Assembly (NCBI GenBank): GCA_038127535.1
Contig: JAYPHU010000012.1
Coordinates: forward strand, 29,552-93,551
DNA length: 64,000 bases
Source of the DNA: JAYPHU01 sp038127535
Lineage (GTDB): Bacteria > Pseudomonadota > Alphaproteobacteria > Rhodospirillales > UBA2165
Reading direction: 5' to 3'
Shown here: positions 1 through 9,158 of the stretch, in pieces
Layout: the number at the start of each line of letters is the position of its first letter
Numbering within the stretch: position 1 is the first letter of the stretch
Notes under the pieces: generated by a model
Database searches by the model: none
What the model was told of the DNA's origin: nothing
Seen by the model: the letters and a program-made list of their open reading frames with translations, nothing else
Translations under genes and position numbers: made by a program

Positions 1-923
1 TCTTCACTGTTCAGCATCAGCCGCTCCATCCAGACCGGGCCCGGCTGGTTGGCGACAAATGGATAGTCGATGGCGAATAGGATATGATCCGTGCCCATCT
101 CCTGGATGCAGCAAAGAAGCGCCGGATCGGAGAAGAAGCCGCTGGTGGTGATGTAGAAATTGTTGGTGAAGATTTTGCGGAACTCGACACCGTCATTGCC
201 GGGCCGGTTCAACACATGATCGATCCGCCAGACCAGGAACGGCAGGGTCTCGCCCAAATGGCCGAGCACCACCTTCAGGTTCGGATGCTTGTCGAACACG
301 CCGGACAGCACCATGCGGATGGCGATGGTCGCCGTTTCCATGGTGAAGCCCCAGCCGGCGTTCATAAAGCCCGGATACTTCTCCACATAGTCCTTGATAT
401 AGATATCGGCGACCGTAGGGTGCGGGTTGGCCGGGTGGATATAGATGGGGACGTCCAAAGCCTCGGCCTGGGCATAGATCGGCCAGAACATTTCGTTGTC
501 CGGGAACAGCCGGTCGGGGCCGATCAGCCCGTGGATCATGGTACCTTTGAATCCCAGTTCCTCGACACTGCGCTTGAGCTCGTCAGCCGACGCCTGCGGA
601 TCCATGGTCGGCAGGTTGGCGAACGCGGAATAGCGGTCCGGATGCGCCTTTACAATTTCGGCCAGATGATCATTGGCCGCCTTGGCCACAGGTACAGCGG
701 TTTCCGCGTCCATCCGCTGGGTCGACGGCGCGCCATGAGACAACAGCGCGACGTCGATGCCGCAGGCGTCCATGTCCTTCAGCCGTTCTTCACCGACCTC
801 CAACAATTTATCCATGACCAGACCGCCCGTACGCGCATCTAAGCCGGTGTAATGCTTGATCATATCTTCATCGTAATAATGTTCTTCGATAGCGATGACT
901 TTTTGACCTTCGAGAATGGCCAT
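1..923 (-). CDS. Amidohydrolase family 2 (AMDHD/ACMSD-like), 3' end outside window
   Basis: About 307 codons are open from the ATG at 923 to the window edge, so the C-terminus is missing. The start has a good ribosome site (AGGAGAGG, 7 nt upstream). Family features visible are an N-terminal E-E-H (about residues 13-15), IHGLIGP, the metal His of YIHPANP, the His of VLGHLGE and the Asp of FAIDYPF. This is the order of metal ligands in gamma-resorcylate or 2,3-dihydroxybenzoate decarboxylases and related hydrolases of the TIM-barrel amidohydrolase superfamily. The reaction could be decarboxylation or hydrolysis and the substrate cannot be read from sequence. It is divergent from the TRAP transporter and hydantoinase-like gene, which suggests a shared catabolic role (inference). 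Confidence 0.85.
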   Translation of the reverse strand, partial: MAILEGQKVIAIEEHYYDEDMIKHYTGLDARTGGLVMDKLLEVGEERLKDMDACGIDVALLSHGAPSTQRMDAETAVPVAKAANDHLAEIVKAHPDRYSAFANLPTMDPQASADELKRSVEELGFKGTMIHGLIGPDRLFPDNEMFWPIYAQAEALDVPIYIHPANPHPTVADIYIKDYVEKYPGFMNAGWGFTMETATIAIRMVLSGVFDKHPNLKVVLGHLGETLPFLVWRIDHVLNRPGNDGVEFRKIFTNNFYITTSGFFSDPALLCCIQEMGTDHILFAIDYPFVANQPGPVWMERLMLNSE

Positions 924-1199
924 GTTCGTTTCCTCTCCTTGTGGCCCGGCCGGTGGCCGGATTTCGATGTTTTCTCCGTAGCGGAGTGTATTGCCCGGAA
1001 ACGGCTCTGTCATGACATAGATGCACCCATCACGCGGAATCCCGCGCTAAGGGTCCGCCACAATTTGATTTATAGGGTTGGTATCCGATATGTTCGTGCT
1101 ATCCTCCGGACTCATTGGCGACTGTGTGCCACGACACGGCCGGTGCCGATAACAAAACGATGTAATTCAATAACCTATCACCTTCTTAGGGAGAATATC

Positions 1200-2180
1200 A
1201 TGTCGAAGAAAATCCTTCTCACCTTGGGAGCGAGCGCTCTGGCTGTTGCGGCCGTCAGCGTCTCTCAGCCCGTGTCCGCCGAAACCACCCTGCGCGCGGC
1301 CAGCTGTTTCCCGGTCGGCAGCCCGCCGTCCCGTCCGTTTGAACAATTGGTCAAGGACATCAATGCGGCCGGTAAAGGCACGGTTCAGATTAATCTGGTT
1401 GGCGGCGCGCCGGCCATCGGCAACTTCCTGACCATCACCCAGAAAATGTCCCGCGGCGCCTATGACCTGGTGGGCTGCACCGAGGCCTATATCGGCAACG
1501 TCCTGCCGGAAGCGCCGGTTCTGCGTCTGACCCCGAAATCCATGGCCGAGCTGCGCAGCAACGGCGGCATGGACTACATTTCCAAGCTGCTGGCCGAAAA
1601 GAACATCTATTATCTCGCCCGCCACTGGGATTTTGGCCAGTTCCACCTGTGGCTGTCCAAGAAGATCGACAAGCCGGATCTGACCGGTCTGAACCTGCGG
1701 GTGGCCCCGGTCTACACCGCGTTCTTCAAGTCCTTGGGCGCCACGGTGCAAAATGCGCCGCTGCCGAAGATCTACACGCTTATGGAAAACAACACGGTGC
1801 AGGGCTATGGCTGGCCGGGCGCGGGCTGGGTGCCGCCGTGGGCCAAGGTCACCAAGTACCGGGTCGATCCGGGCTTCTACACCGCGCCGCTGCACACGCT
1901 GTTCAACCTGAAGAAATGGGAATCCCTGGATGACAAGTCCAGGGCCATTCTGACCAGCATCAGCGCCGAGGCCGAGAAAAGCGCCGAACCCGGCAACGCC
2001 AAGCTGAAGGCGATCCGGGCCAAGGAAGATGCATTCCGCGCCAAGGCCGGCATGGAAGTCATCACCTTCTCCGGCGCCGACCGCAAGAAGTGGCTGGATG
2101 CCGCTTACGGCGCGGCCTGGCAGGAAGTCTTCGACCGCAGCCCGAAACACGGCAAAGCGCTCGAAAAGCTGTTCCGTTAA
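1200..2180 (+). CDS. TRAP transporter substrate-binding protein (DctP family)
   Basis: A 326-residue secreted protein. The ATG at 1200 is chosen because it is preceded by GGGAGA and begins a clear signal peptide (MSKK, hydrophobic stretch, cleavage after VSA near residue 27); the frame is open further upstream but without protein-like sequence. The mature part has DctP-type blocks such as NLRVAPVYTAFFKSLGA (the conserved Arg that binds the ligand carboxylate in this family) and the GYGWPG region. It would capture an organic acid in the periplasm and hand it to the DctQ/DctM permease encoded just downstream. The ligand is unknown. The next gene follows after 85 bases that contain a hairpin terminator, a layout that usually gives an excess of binding protein over permease. 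Confidence 0.92.
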   Translation: MSKKILLTLGASALAVAAVSVSQPVSAETTLRAASCFPVGSPPSRPFEQLVKDINAAGKGTVQINLVGGAPAIGNFLTITQKMSRGAYDLVGCTEAYIGNVLPEAPVLRLTPKSMAELRSNGGMDYISKLLAEKNIYYLARHWDFGQFHLWLSKKIDKPDLTGLNLRVAPVYTAFFKSLGATVQNAPLPKIYTLMENNTVQGYGWPGAGWVPPWAKVTKYRVDPGFYTAPLHTLFNLKKWESLDDKSRAILTSISAEAEKSAEPGNAKLKAIRAKEDAFRAKAGMEVITFSGADRKKWLDAAYGAAWQEVFDRSPKHGKALEKLFR

Positions 2181-2199
2181 GAAACGGCTATGATCAATT

Positions 2200-2243
2200 G
2201 ACGCGGAAGCAGGGACATACCCGGTTTCCGCGTCAATTTTTTT
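2200..2243 (+). terminator. Rho-independent terminator or attenuator between dctP- and dctQ-like genes
   Basis: Perfect 9-bp stem GACGCGGAA (2200-2208) with TTCCGCGTC (2226-2234), a possible inner GGG/CCC pairing in the loop, followed by AA and seven T (2237-2243). It lies inside the TRAP operon, so it probably lowers permease expression relative to the binding protein. Confidence 0.85.
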
Positions 2244-2265
2244 CGCCTAAAGTTCAGACCTCGAT

Positions 2266-2796
2266 ATGAAAGCGCAACTGGACAGATTCGAGACCGGCTT
2301 TATTTTGCTGGCGCGGTTTTTCGCCGCCATGGTGGCGATCTCCATCGGCCTGATCGCCGTGCTGATCCCGTTCAACCTATTTATCGTCAAAGCGGGCATC
2401 GGCAGCATCTGGTGGCTCAACGAGGGCATCGAATACATTCTTTATTTCGGCGTCTTCACCGGCGCGACCTGGGTGCTGCAGCAAGGCGCTCACGTGCGGG
2501 TCGATGTGATGACCACGGCGCTGCCGGAAGAGGCGGCGCGCAAGCTTGATGTCCTGATCAACATTTTTGGTGTGGTGCTGTGTATTTTACTCTGCGTCTA
2601 CGGCATCCGCGCCGGCTGGATTGAGTATCTCGACCAGACCCTGCCGGACAAGGATGTCCGCATCCCCAACTGGATCGTCATTACCGTCTTCGCCTTTTCC
2701 TTCGCCATGCTGAGCATCGAGTTCCTGCTGCGTATGCGGAAAGAGCGGGTGCTCACGTTGGAAGACGACGACCCGGCCTCGGACGGAGGGTTCTGA
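2266..2796 (+). CDS. TRAP transporter small permease (DctQ family)
   Basis: A 176-residue membrane protein with four predicted helices (about residues 12-34, 50-68, 92-114 and 133-153), the DctQ fold. The motif GVFTGATWVLQQGAHVRVDVM is the family hallmark (G-A-x-x-V-R-V-D, written here in part). It is the small subunit that pairs with DctM in Na+-driven uptake. The start ATG at 2266 follows the attenuator-like hairpin, and the stop lies 2 bases before the DctM start, indicating coupled translation. The acidic C-terminal tail (EDDDPASDGGF) is cytoplasmic. Confidence 0.9.
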   Translation: MKAQLDRFETGFILLARFFAAMVAISIGLIAVLIPFNLFIVKAGIGSIWWLNEGIEYILYFGVFTGATWVLQQGAHVRVDVMTTALPEEAARKLDVLINIFGVVLCILLCVYGIRAGWIEYLDQTLPDKDVRIPNWIVITVFAFSFAMLSIEFLLRMRKERVLTLEDDDPASDGGF

Positions 2797-2798
2797 GC

Positions 2799-4244
2799 AT
2801 GGAATGGTATTGGGCCCTGATCCTAATGCTCGGCACCGTGTGTTTTTTTATGTTTATGGGCCTGCACGTGGCCTTCGCCTTTTTCGCCGCCAATGTTCTG
2901 GGCACGTTTTTGTTTATCGGCGGCGACGTGGGACTGGTCTTTATGCCGATCGAGTTCAACCGGTCCATCACCTTCGGCGTCGCGCCCATCGCCCTGTTCC
3001 TCCTGATGGGGGAAATCCTGCTGCACACGGGCGTCGCCTTTAAGGCCATCGGGGCCATCGATCGGCTGATCTCGAAGGTGCCGGGCCGGCTGTCTATTGT
3101 CTCCATTGTCGGTGGTACGGTGTTTTCGTCCCTGTCGGGCTCGACAATCGCCAATACGGCGATCCTGGGCTCGGTCCTGCTGCCGGAAATGATCCAGCGG
3201 GGCTACAAGCCCTCCATCGCCATGGGGCCAATCATGGCGGTCGGCGGCATCGCCATGCTGATCCCCCCCTCGGCCTTGGCCGTTCTGCTCGCCAGCATCG
3301 CCGAGCAGTCGGTGGCGCAATTGCTGATCGCCGGCATTATTCCCGGCATATTGATGGCGGTGCTGTTCTTCGCCTATGTGATCGGCCGCTGCTGGCTCGA
3401 CCCGTCGCTAGCGCCCGGCTATGACCCGGATGAGAGCGGGCTGGAAAATCCAGTGACCCTGTCGCTGAATCTCGGCAGCAAGACGGTCTTTACTGCCAGC
3501 TACGACGGTGCGCTCAAGCGACCGCTCAACCGCATCCTGCCGTTTATTCTCTATATCCTGCCCTTGTTCGTGATTTTCATCGTGGTGGTCGGCAGCATCT
3601 TCTTTAAGCTGGCCGCACCCACCGACGCGGCGGCGCTAGGCTGCATTGCGTCCTTGGCGGCGTGTTATTTCTTCAAGCTCTTTAAGAACACCATCAAGAT
3701 CAGCGGCATCGACGGCGCCGACTTTGGCTGGCGGCAGATTTGGAAATCCCTCATCGAGACCGCCAAGATCAACACCATGATCCTGTTCATTATTGCGGGC
3801 TCGCTGGTTTTTTCACAGGCGCTGTCCAATTCCGGCGCGACAGACGGATTGCTCAAGGCCGTCTCCGCCTGGGAGCTCTCCCAATTGCAGATCGTCATCA
3901 TCATGGTGGCGGTGCTGTTGTTCCTGGGCGCGTTCATGGATCAGGTCAGCATGCTGCTCTTGACCATGCCGTTCTTCCTGCTGGGCAGCTCGTCCTTCCA
4001 AGCAGTGTTCCAGATCGACGTAATCTGGCTGATGGTGCTGATGCTGATCACTATGGAGATCAGCCTCCTCACCCCGCCCTTTGGACTCCTACTCTATGTA
4101 ATGAAGGGGATCGCGCCGTTCCAGGTGACCCTGGGCGCCGTGGTGCGCTCCGCCCTGCCGTTTATCGCGATCGAGATGGCGGTGCTCGCGCTCCTGATCG
4201 CCGCCCCAGAAGTCGCCACTTGGCTGCCGAAACAGATTAATTAG
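2799..4244 (+). CDS. TRAP transporter large permease (DctM family)
   Basis: A 481-residue polytopic protein with many hydrophobic helices; blocks such as SGSTIANTAILGSVLLPEM and MAVGGIAMLIPPS are typical of the DctM transport subunit. It is somewhat longer than the usual 425-440 residues because of a hydrophilic insert at about residues 205-245. It ends with TAG at 4242-4244. The following gene starts 18 bases later in the same frame. With the binding protein and DctQ it forms a secondary, sodium-driven importer; the adjoining hydantoinase/oxoprolinase gene suggests a cyclic amide or acidic amino acid derivative as cargo (inference). Confidence 0.92.
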   Translation: MEWYWALILMLGTVCFFMFMGLHVAFAFFAANVLGTFLFIGGDVGLVFMPIEFNRSITFGVAPIALFLLMGEILLHTGVAFKAIGAIDRLISKVPGRLSIVSIVGGTVFSSLSGSTIANTAILGSVLLPEMIQRGYKPSIAMGPIMAVGGIAMLIPPSALAVLLASIAEQSVAQLLIAGIIPGILMAVLFFAYVIGRCWLDPSLAPGYDPDESGLENPVTLSLNLGSKTVFTASYDGALKRPLNRILPFILYILPLFVIFIVVVGSIFFKLAAPTDAAALGCIASLAACYFFKLFKNTIKISGIDGADFGWRQIWKSLIETAKINTMILFIIAGSLVFSQALSNSGATDGLLKAVSAWELSQLQIVIIMVAVLLFLGAFMDQVSMLLLTMPFFLLGSSSFQAVFQIDVIWLMVLMLITMEISLLTPPFGLLLYVMKGIAPFQVTLGAVVRSALPFIAIEMAVLALLIAAPEVATWLPKQIN

Positions 4245-4262
4245 GTTCGCGAAAGCGGCGGC

Positions 4263-7200
4263 ATGACCACCACCCACGACACCCAATGGCAGTTCTGGAT
4301 CGACCGGGGCGGCACGTTCACCGATATCGTGGCCCGGCGGCCCGACGGCGCTCTGGTGACCGAGAAGCTCTTGTCGGAGGACCCGGGCCGCTACACAGAC
4401 GCCGCAATTGAAGGCATCCGCCGCTTACTTGAGCTTAACGACGGGGAGGCAATCCCGGCCGAGGCCATCCGCGCGGTAAAGATGGGGACCACCGTGGCCA
4501 CCAATGCATTGCTGGAACGCAAGGGCGAGAAGACGCTGCTGGTCACAACCCGTGGGTTCCGCGATGCGTTGCGCATCGGCTACCAAAATCGCCCCGATCT
4601 GTTTGCGCTTGAGATCATCCTGCCGGAACAACTCTATTCGGATGTGCTTGAAGTGCACGAGCGGGTCGGTGCGGAGGGCGAAGTGCTGACGCCCTTGGAC
4701 GATGCCCATGCTCGCGCCGGGCTGCAGGCGGCCTTTGATCAGGGCTATCGGGCGGCGGCCATCGTATTCATGCACGGCTACCGCTACACCGATCACGAGG
4801 CCCGCGTGGCGGCCATCGCGCGCGAGATCGGCTTTACCCAAATCTCCGTCTCCCACGAGGCGAGCCCGCTGATGAAGTTGGTGAGCCGGGGCGACACCAC
4901 GGTGGTGGACGCCTATCTCTCGCCGATCCTGCGCCGCTATGTGGATCAGGTGGCCGGCGAGCTGGGCGACGCGCCGCTGATGTTCATGCAGTCCAACGGC
5001 GGGCTGACCGATGCGCGGCTGTTTCGGGGCAAGGACAGTATCCTATCGGGCCCGGCCGGCGGCGTGGTCGGCGCCGTGGGCACCTCGGCAATTGCCGGGT
5101 ATGACCGGATCATTGGGTTTGATATGGGCGGCACCTCGACGGATGTGTCTCACTATGCTGGCACCTACGAACGCGCGTTCGAGACCCAAGTGGCCGGCGT
5201 GCGCCTGCGATCCCCGATCATGCAGATCCACACCGTAGCGGCGGGCGGCGGCTCCATCCTGTTTTTCGACGGCGCACGCTTCAGGGTGGGCCCGGACTCC
5301 GCCGGCGCGGACCCCGGTCCTGCCTGTTATGGCAAGGGCGGGCCCCTGGCGGTGACCGACGCCAATGTGCTACTGGGCCGCATTCAGCCGGAGCATTTCC
5401 CCAAAGTGTTCGGACCCGAGGGCAATGCGCCGTTGGATGTGGACATCGTCCGCCAAAAGTTCGCGGACCTGGCCAAAGAGGTCAGTCAGGCCACCGGGGA
5501 AGCCAAGACCCCGAAAGAAATCGCGGCCGGGTTCCTCACAATCGCGGTGGAAAACATGGCCAACGCGATCAAGAAAATCTCTGTGCAGCGGGGCTACGAC
5601 GTGACCCGCTATGCGCTCACATGCTTCGGCGGCGCGGGCGGCCAGCATGCCTGTCAGATCGCCGATACGCTGGGGATGGAGACCATCTTGATCCACCCGC
5701 TAGCCGGTGTGCTGTCGGCTTATGGCATGGGTCTGGCCGAGGTTCGCGCTCTCCGGGAAGCGGCGGTGGAACTGGAGCTCAGCGCCGGCATCGCCAGTGA
5801 AATGAAGAGCGCCGTATCTGACTTGGAAGCCGCCGCCCAGGCCGAACTGGAAGACCAGGCTATCGTCAGCGACAAGATCGCTATTTCGCGGCGCGCCCGC
5901 ATTCGCCTCGCCGGCACCGACACGCCGCTGGAGATCGACTTTAACGATGTTTCCGAAATGGAAGCGACGTTCCACGAGGCACATCGCCGCCAGTTCGGTT
6001 TTGCCGACACAGGCCGGGGCCTGATTGTCGAATCCCTCGCCGTGGAGGCCGCCGGCACCATGGACGTGCCGCCGGCGGTTGAGCTGCCGGCATCAACGGG
6101 CGGCGATCCGGAACCCCTGAGTAAAGCCGAGGCCTATCTGGACGGCGCGCCCGCCGAGACGCCGGTGTTTGACCGGGCCGCCCTTCAACCGGGGAACGAG
6201 ATCACAGGCCCGGCCATCATCATCGATCCCACCGGCACCACGGTGCTGGAACCGGGTTGGCAGGCGGAACTCAATACTTACGGCCATCTGGTCCTGACCC
6301 GCGCTGTCCCCCGGCCCAAGCGCCAGGCCATCGGCACGGATGCCGATCCAGTCATGCTGGAGGTGTTCAACAACCTGTTCATGTCAGTGGCGGAGCAGAT
6401 GGGGGCGGTACTGTCCAACACGGCGAGCTCGGTCAACATTAAAGAGCGGCTGGATTTCTCCTGCGCCATTTTCGACACCGACGCCGGACTGATCGCCAAC
6501 GCGCCGCACCTGCCGGTGCATCTGGGCTCCATGGGCGAGGCGGTGCGCGCCGTAATCGACCAACGCCGCGCCACCATGAAGCCCGGCGACGTGTTCGCGC
6601 TCAATGCGCCCTATAACGGCGGCACCCACCTGCCGGATATCACGGTGATCACGCCGATCTTCGATGAGGCCGGGGAAGAGCTGTTGTTCTACGTGGCGTC
6701 CCGCGGCCACCACGCGGATGTGGGCGGCATCACGCCTGGCTCCATCCCGGCGTTCAGCCACACGGTCAAGGAAGAAGGCGTGCTGATCGACAATTTCCAA
6801 CTGGTCAGCGAAGGCCGGCTGCTGGAGGACGATCTCCGCGTGCTGTTGGGCTCCGGCAAATATCCAGCCCGCAGCCCCGATCAGAACGTGGCGGATTTTA
6901 AAGCCCAAATCGCCGCCAACGAGAAAGGCATACAGGAACTCCGAAACATGGTGCAGATGTTTGGCCTCGACGTGGTCCGTGCCTATATGGGCCATGTGAA
7001 AGACAATGCTGCCGAAAGCGTGCGCCGGGTGCTGGATGCCCTGCCAAACGGGTCATTTAACCTGCCCCTGGATCACGGCGGCCAAATCAACGTGCACATA
7101 AGTGTCGATAAGACCCAGCGCCGGGCCACGGTGGACTTCACCGGCACGTCCGCCCAGTCGGACACGAACTTCAATGCGCCCAGCGCCATCTGCCGGGCGG

Positions 7201-7871
7201 CGGTGTTGTATGTGTTCCGTGTGCTGGTGCGGGACGACATTCCGTTGAACGACGGCTGCTTGGAGCCCATCGATCTGGTGATCCCAGAGGGCTGTCTGTT
7301 GAGCCCCAAGTATCCGGCCGCCGTGGTTGCGGGCAATGTGGAGACCTCCCAGGCGGTTACGTCGGCCTTGTTCGGCGCGACCGGTGTACTGTCGGCGGGC
7401 CAGACCACCATGAACAACATCACCTTCGGCAACGCGCGGCATCAGTACTACGAGACCGTCTGCGGCGGCTCCGGCGCGGGCGACGGCTTCAACGGCACCG
7501 ATGCGGTGCACACCCATATGACAAACACGCGGCTGACCGATCCGGAGATACTGGAATCGCGCTTCCCGATCCTGCTGGAAGATTTCCATATCAAGGCCGG
7601 CAGCGGCGGTGTGGGCAAATATCACGGCGGCAACGGCGCGATCCGGCGGCTCAGGTTCCTGGAAGCCATGACCGCCTCCATCGTCTCCTCAAGCCGGGAG
7701 AACGCGCCGTTTGGGCTGAACGGCGGCGGCGCGGCCGCGCCCGGCAAAAACTATGTGGACCGCGTGGACGGCAGCCGCACGGAGATGAAAGGCGCGGATC
7801 AGTCGGAGCTCAATCCGGGGGATGTGCTGGTGGTGGAAACGCCCGGCGGCGGCGGCTTCGGCCAAAGCTAG
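4263..7871 (+). CDS. Hydantoinase/5-oxoprolinase, HyuA-HyuB fusion
   Basis: A 1202-residue ATP-dependent amidase of the hydantoinase/oxoprolinase family. The N-terminal HyuA half carries the actin-like nucleotide motifs DRGGTFTD (residues 14-21) and DMGGTSTD (about 287-294), then HTVAAGGGS. The HyuB half begins near residue 695 (EVFNNLF, SSVNIKERLDFSCA) and includes FALNAPYNGGTHLPD and a Gly-rich C-terminus. The single-chain length and domain order match eukaryotic-type 5-oxoprolinase, which opens 5-oxo-L-proline to glutamate with ATP. N-methylhydantoinase and acetophenone carboxylase subunits share the fold, so the substrate is uncertain. It sits 18 bases after the TRAP permease and probably acts on its cargo. 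Confidence 0.88.
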   Translation: MTTTHDTQWQFWIDRGGTFTDIVARRPDGALVTEKLLSEDPGRYTDAAIEGIRRLLELNDGEAIPAEAIRAVKMGTTVATNALLERKGEKTLLVTTRGFRDALRIGYQNRPDLFALEIILPEQLYSDVLEVHERVGAEGEVLTPLDDAHARAGLQAAFDQGYRAAAIVFMHGYRYTDHEARVAAIAREIGFTQISVSHEASPLMKLVSRGDTTVVDAYLSPILRRYVDQVAGELGDAPLMFMQSNGGLTDARLFRGKDSILSGPAGGVVGAVGTSAIAGYDRIIGFDMGGTSTDVSHYAGTYERAFETQVAGVRLRSPIMQIHTVAAGGGSILFFDGARFRVGPDSAGADPGPACYGKGGPLAVTDANVLLGRIQPEHFPKVFGPEGNAPLDVDIVRQKFADLAKEVSQATGEAKTPKEIAAGFLTIAVENMANAIKKISVQRGYDVTRYALTCFGGAGGQHACQIADTLGMETILIHPLAGVLSAYGMGLAEVRALREAAVELELSAGIASEMKSAVSDLEAAAQAELEDQAIVSDKIAISRRARIRLAGTDTPLEIDFNDVSEMEATFHEAHRRQFGFADTGRGLIVESLAVEAAGTMDVPPAVELPASTGGDPEPLSKAEAYLDGAPAETPVFDRAALQPGNEITGPAIIIDPTGTTVLEPGWQAELNTYGHLVLTRAVPRPKRQAIGTDADPVMLEVFNNLFMSVAEQMGAVLSNTASSVNIKERLDFSCAIFDTDAGLIANAPHLPVHLGSMGEAVRAVIDQRRATMKPGDVFALNAPYNGGTHLPDITVITPIFDEAGEELLFYVASRGHHADVGGITPGSIPAFSHTVKEEGVLIDNFQLVSEGRLLEDDLRVLLGSGKYPARSPDQNVADFKAQIAANEKGIQELRNMVQMFGLDVVRAYMGHVKDNAAESVRRVLDALPNGSFNLPLDHGGQINVHISVDKTQRRATVDFTGTSAQSDTNFNAPSAICRAAVLYVFRVLVRDDIPLNDGCLEPIDLVIPEGCLLSPKYPAAVVAGNVETSQAVTSALFGATGVLSAGQTTMNNITFGNARHQYYETVCGGSGAGDGFNGTDAVHTHMTNTRLTDPEILESRFPILLEDFHIKAGSGGVGKYHGGNGAIRRLRFLEAMTASIVSSSRENAPFGLNGGGAAAPGKNYVDRVDGSRTEMKGADQSELNPGDVLVVETPGGGGFGQS

Positions 7872-7877
7872 GCGAAG

Positions 7878-9158
7878 TTACTTCGGCGGGTTTTCCAGCA
7901 GATCGGCCAGAAGCCGGCGGCGTGCGCTGACGTAAAGCAACACGGCAATGAACACGGCGGTTACCATCAACAGCGCATCCTGAAAACCCGCCAGGCTGGA
8001 CAAAGCCCCCAGGATCATCGCGCCGGTCGGCAAGCCGCCCCGCATGACAATGCCCCATAGCCCCATGACCCGGCCCCGCATCTCGCCGCGAATAGCGGTC
8101 TGGATCAGCACCTGACCGTTGATGCTGGGATAGGTAATGGCGAATCCCATAGCGGCGGCGAGGCCCACGGCAATCCAGAAATCCTTGTTGTAGGCGAACC
8201 AAATCTGCAGCAGCACATCCACCGCCAGGAGCAAGATCATGATCTTGATCGCGCCTTTCACCTTGGAAAAATTCGCCACCGCCAAGGAGCCCAAAACGGC
8301 CCCAATGCCGGTCGCCGTCGTCAGGATCGTGAGCCCGTCCACACCCCTGTTAAAGATATCCTCGGAAATGCCGGCGAACAGCTCCCGGAACGGCCGCATG
8401 CAGAGCGCCGCCATCAGCATCAAAAACAGATAGGTCTGGAGCCCTTCGGTGTCGGCGATATAGCTGAGCCCCCGGCGGAAATCGTCAAAGAAACTGCCGC
8501 CCCTGGACCGGTTCTCCAGCGTCTCGTCGTTCAATTTGATCAAGGACAAGGCAATCAGATAGCTGAGGAAGGTGAGGGAATTAAAGGCGATGGCGTAGCC
8601 GTATTTGTCATTGGGCAGAATAAACGCAGCAAAGATCAGGGCGGCTACCATCGGCCCGATAAACTGCGCCAGATTAAACAGAGTCGCACTGATGCCGAGG
8701 GCCGCCGACAGGTCTTCGCGTGGCACCAGATTGGGCGCCATGCCGAGGCGTACCGGCGTCCAGAAGCCTTCAACCACGCCGCTCAGCATCATCAGGGCAA
8801 TCAAAATCGGCAGAGTGATCTGATCGGTCAGGATCAGCACCGCCAGCATCCCGGCCACAATCATCGAGCCGATCTGAGTCAGTTTCGCCAGCCAAAGACG
8901 TTCCACCCTGTCCGCATAAGTGCCGGCCAAAGGCATCACGAAGACGGTCACCAATCCTTCGGCAAACGCCACCGCGCCCAGCCAGGCATAGGACTCGGTC
9001 AGCGACCAGGTCAGGCCCTGCACGGCTACCCGCTGCACCCACAGCCCGATATTGGAAAACCAGCCGAAGATGGCATAGAGCGTGTAGTCCCGGTGCCGTA
9101 GCGCGCGGCCCATGCCATGGGTCGATAGGAAACCGATAAGAGAATTCATGCGGCTCAT
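7878..9158 (-). CDS. MFS transporter (MFS_3/EntS-like), copy A
   Basis: A 426-residue, 12-helix major facilitator. The N-terminus has the RHRDYTLYAIFGWFSNIG pattern of the MFS_3 group (enterobactin-exporter-like), and helix 2-3 loop GTYADRVERLWL is the family's motif A variant. A second half-loop, RGGSFFDDFRRGLSYI, precedes helix 7. It is the downstream member of a pair of related MFS genes and overlaps the upstream one by 4 bases (ATGA), so the two are co-translated. Such proteins are usually drug, siderophore or metabolite exporters; cargo is unknown. It converges on the hydantoinase gene with only 6 bases between the stops. Confidence 0.87.
   Translation of the reverse strand: MSRMNSLIGFLSTHGMGRALRHRDYTLYAIFGWFSNIGLWVQRVAVQGLTWSLTESYAWLGAVAFAEGLVTVFVMPLAGTYADRVERLWLAKLTQIGSMIVAGMLAVLILTDQITLPILIALMMLSGVVEGFWTPVRLGMAPNLVPREDLSAALGISATLFNLAQFIGPMVAALIFAAFILPNDKYGYAIAFNSLTFLSYLIALSLIKLNDETLENRSRGGSFFDDFRRGLSYIADTEGLQTYLFLMLMAALCMRPFRELFAGISEDIFNRGVDGLTILTTATGIGAVLGSLAVANFSKVKGAIKIMILLLAVDVLLQIWFAYNKDFWIAVGLAAAMGFAITYPSINGQVLIQTAIRGEMRGRVMGLWGIVMRGGLPTGAMILGALSSLAGFQDALLMVTAVFIAVLLYVSARRRLLADLLENPPK

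Noticed and set aside
84..842. Long plus-strand open frame of 252 codons
   Set aside because: It is the complement of the partial amidohydrolase, whose motifs and ribosome site are convincing; the plus-strand product has no family features.
1167..2150. 327-codon minus-strand frame opposite the TRAP binding protein
   Set aside because: Composition rich in Arg/Gly/Gln typical of an antisense shadow; the plus strand has a signal peptide and DctP blocks.
4242..4265. DctM and hydantoinase in one frame across a TAG, as a possible read-through fusion
   Set aside because: DctM ends at its normal place after the last helix, and the next gene has its own start with a complete N-terminal motif. It is used here as evidence that TAG is a real stop in this genome.
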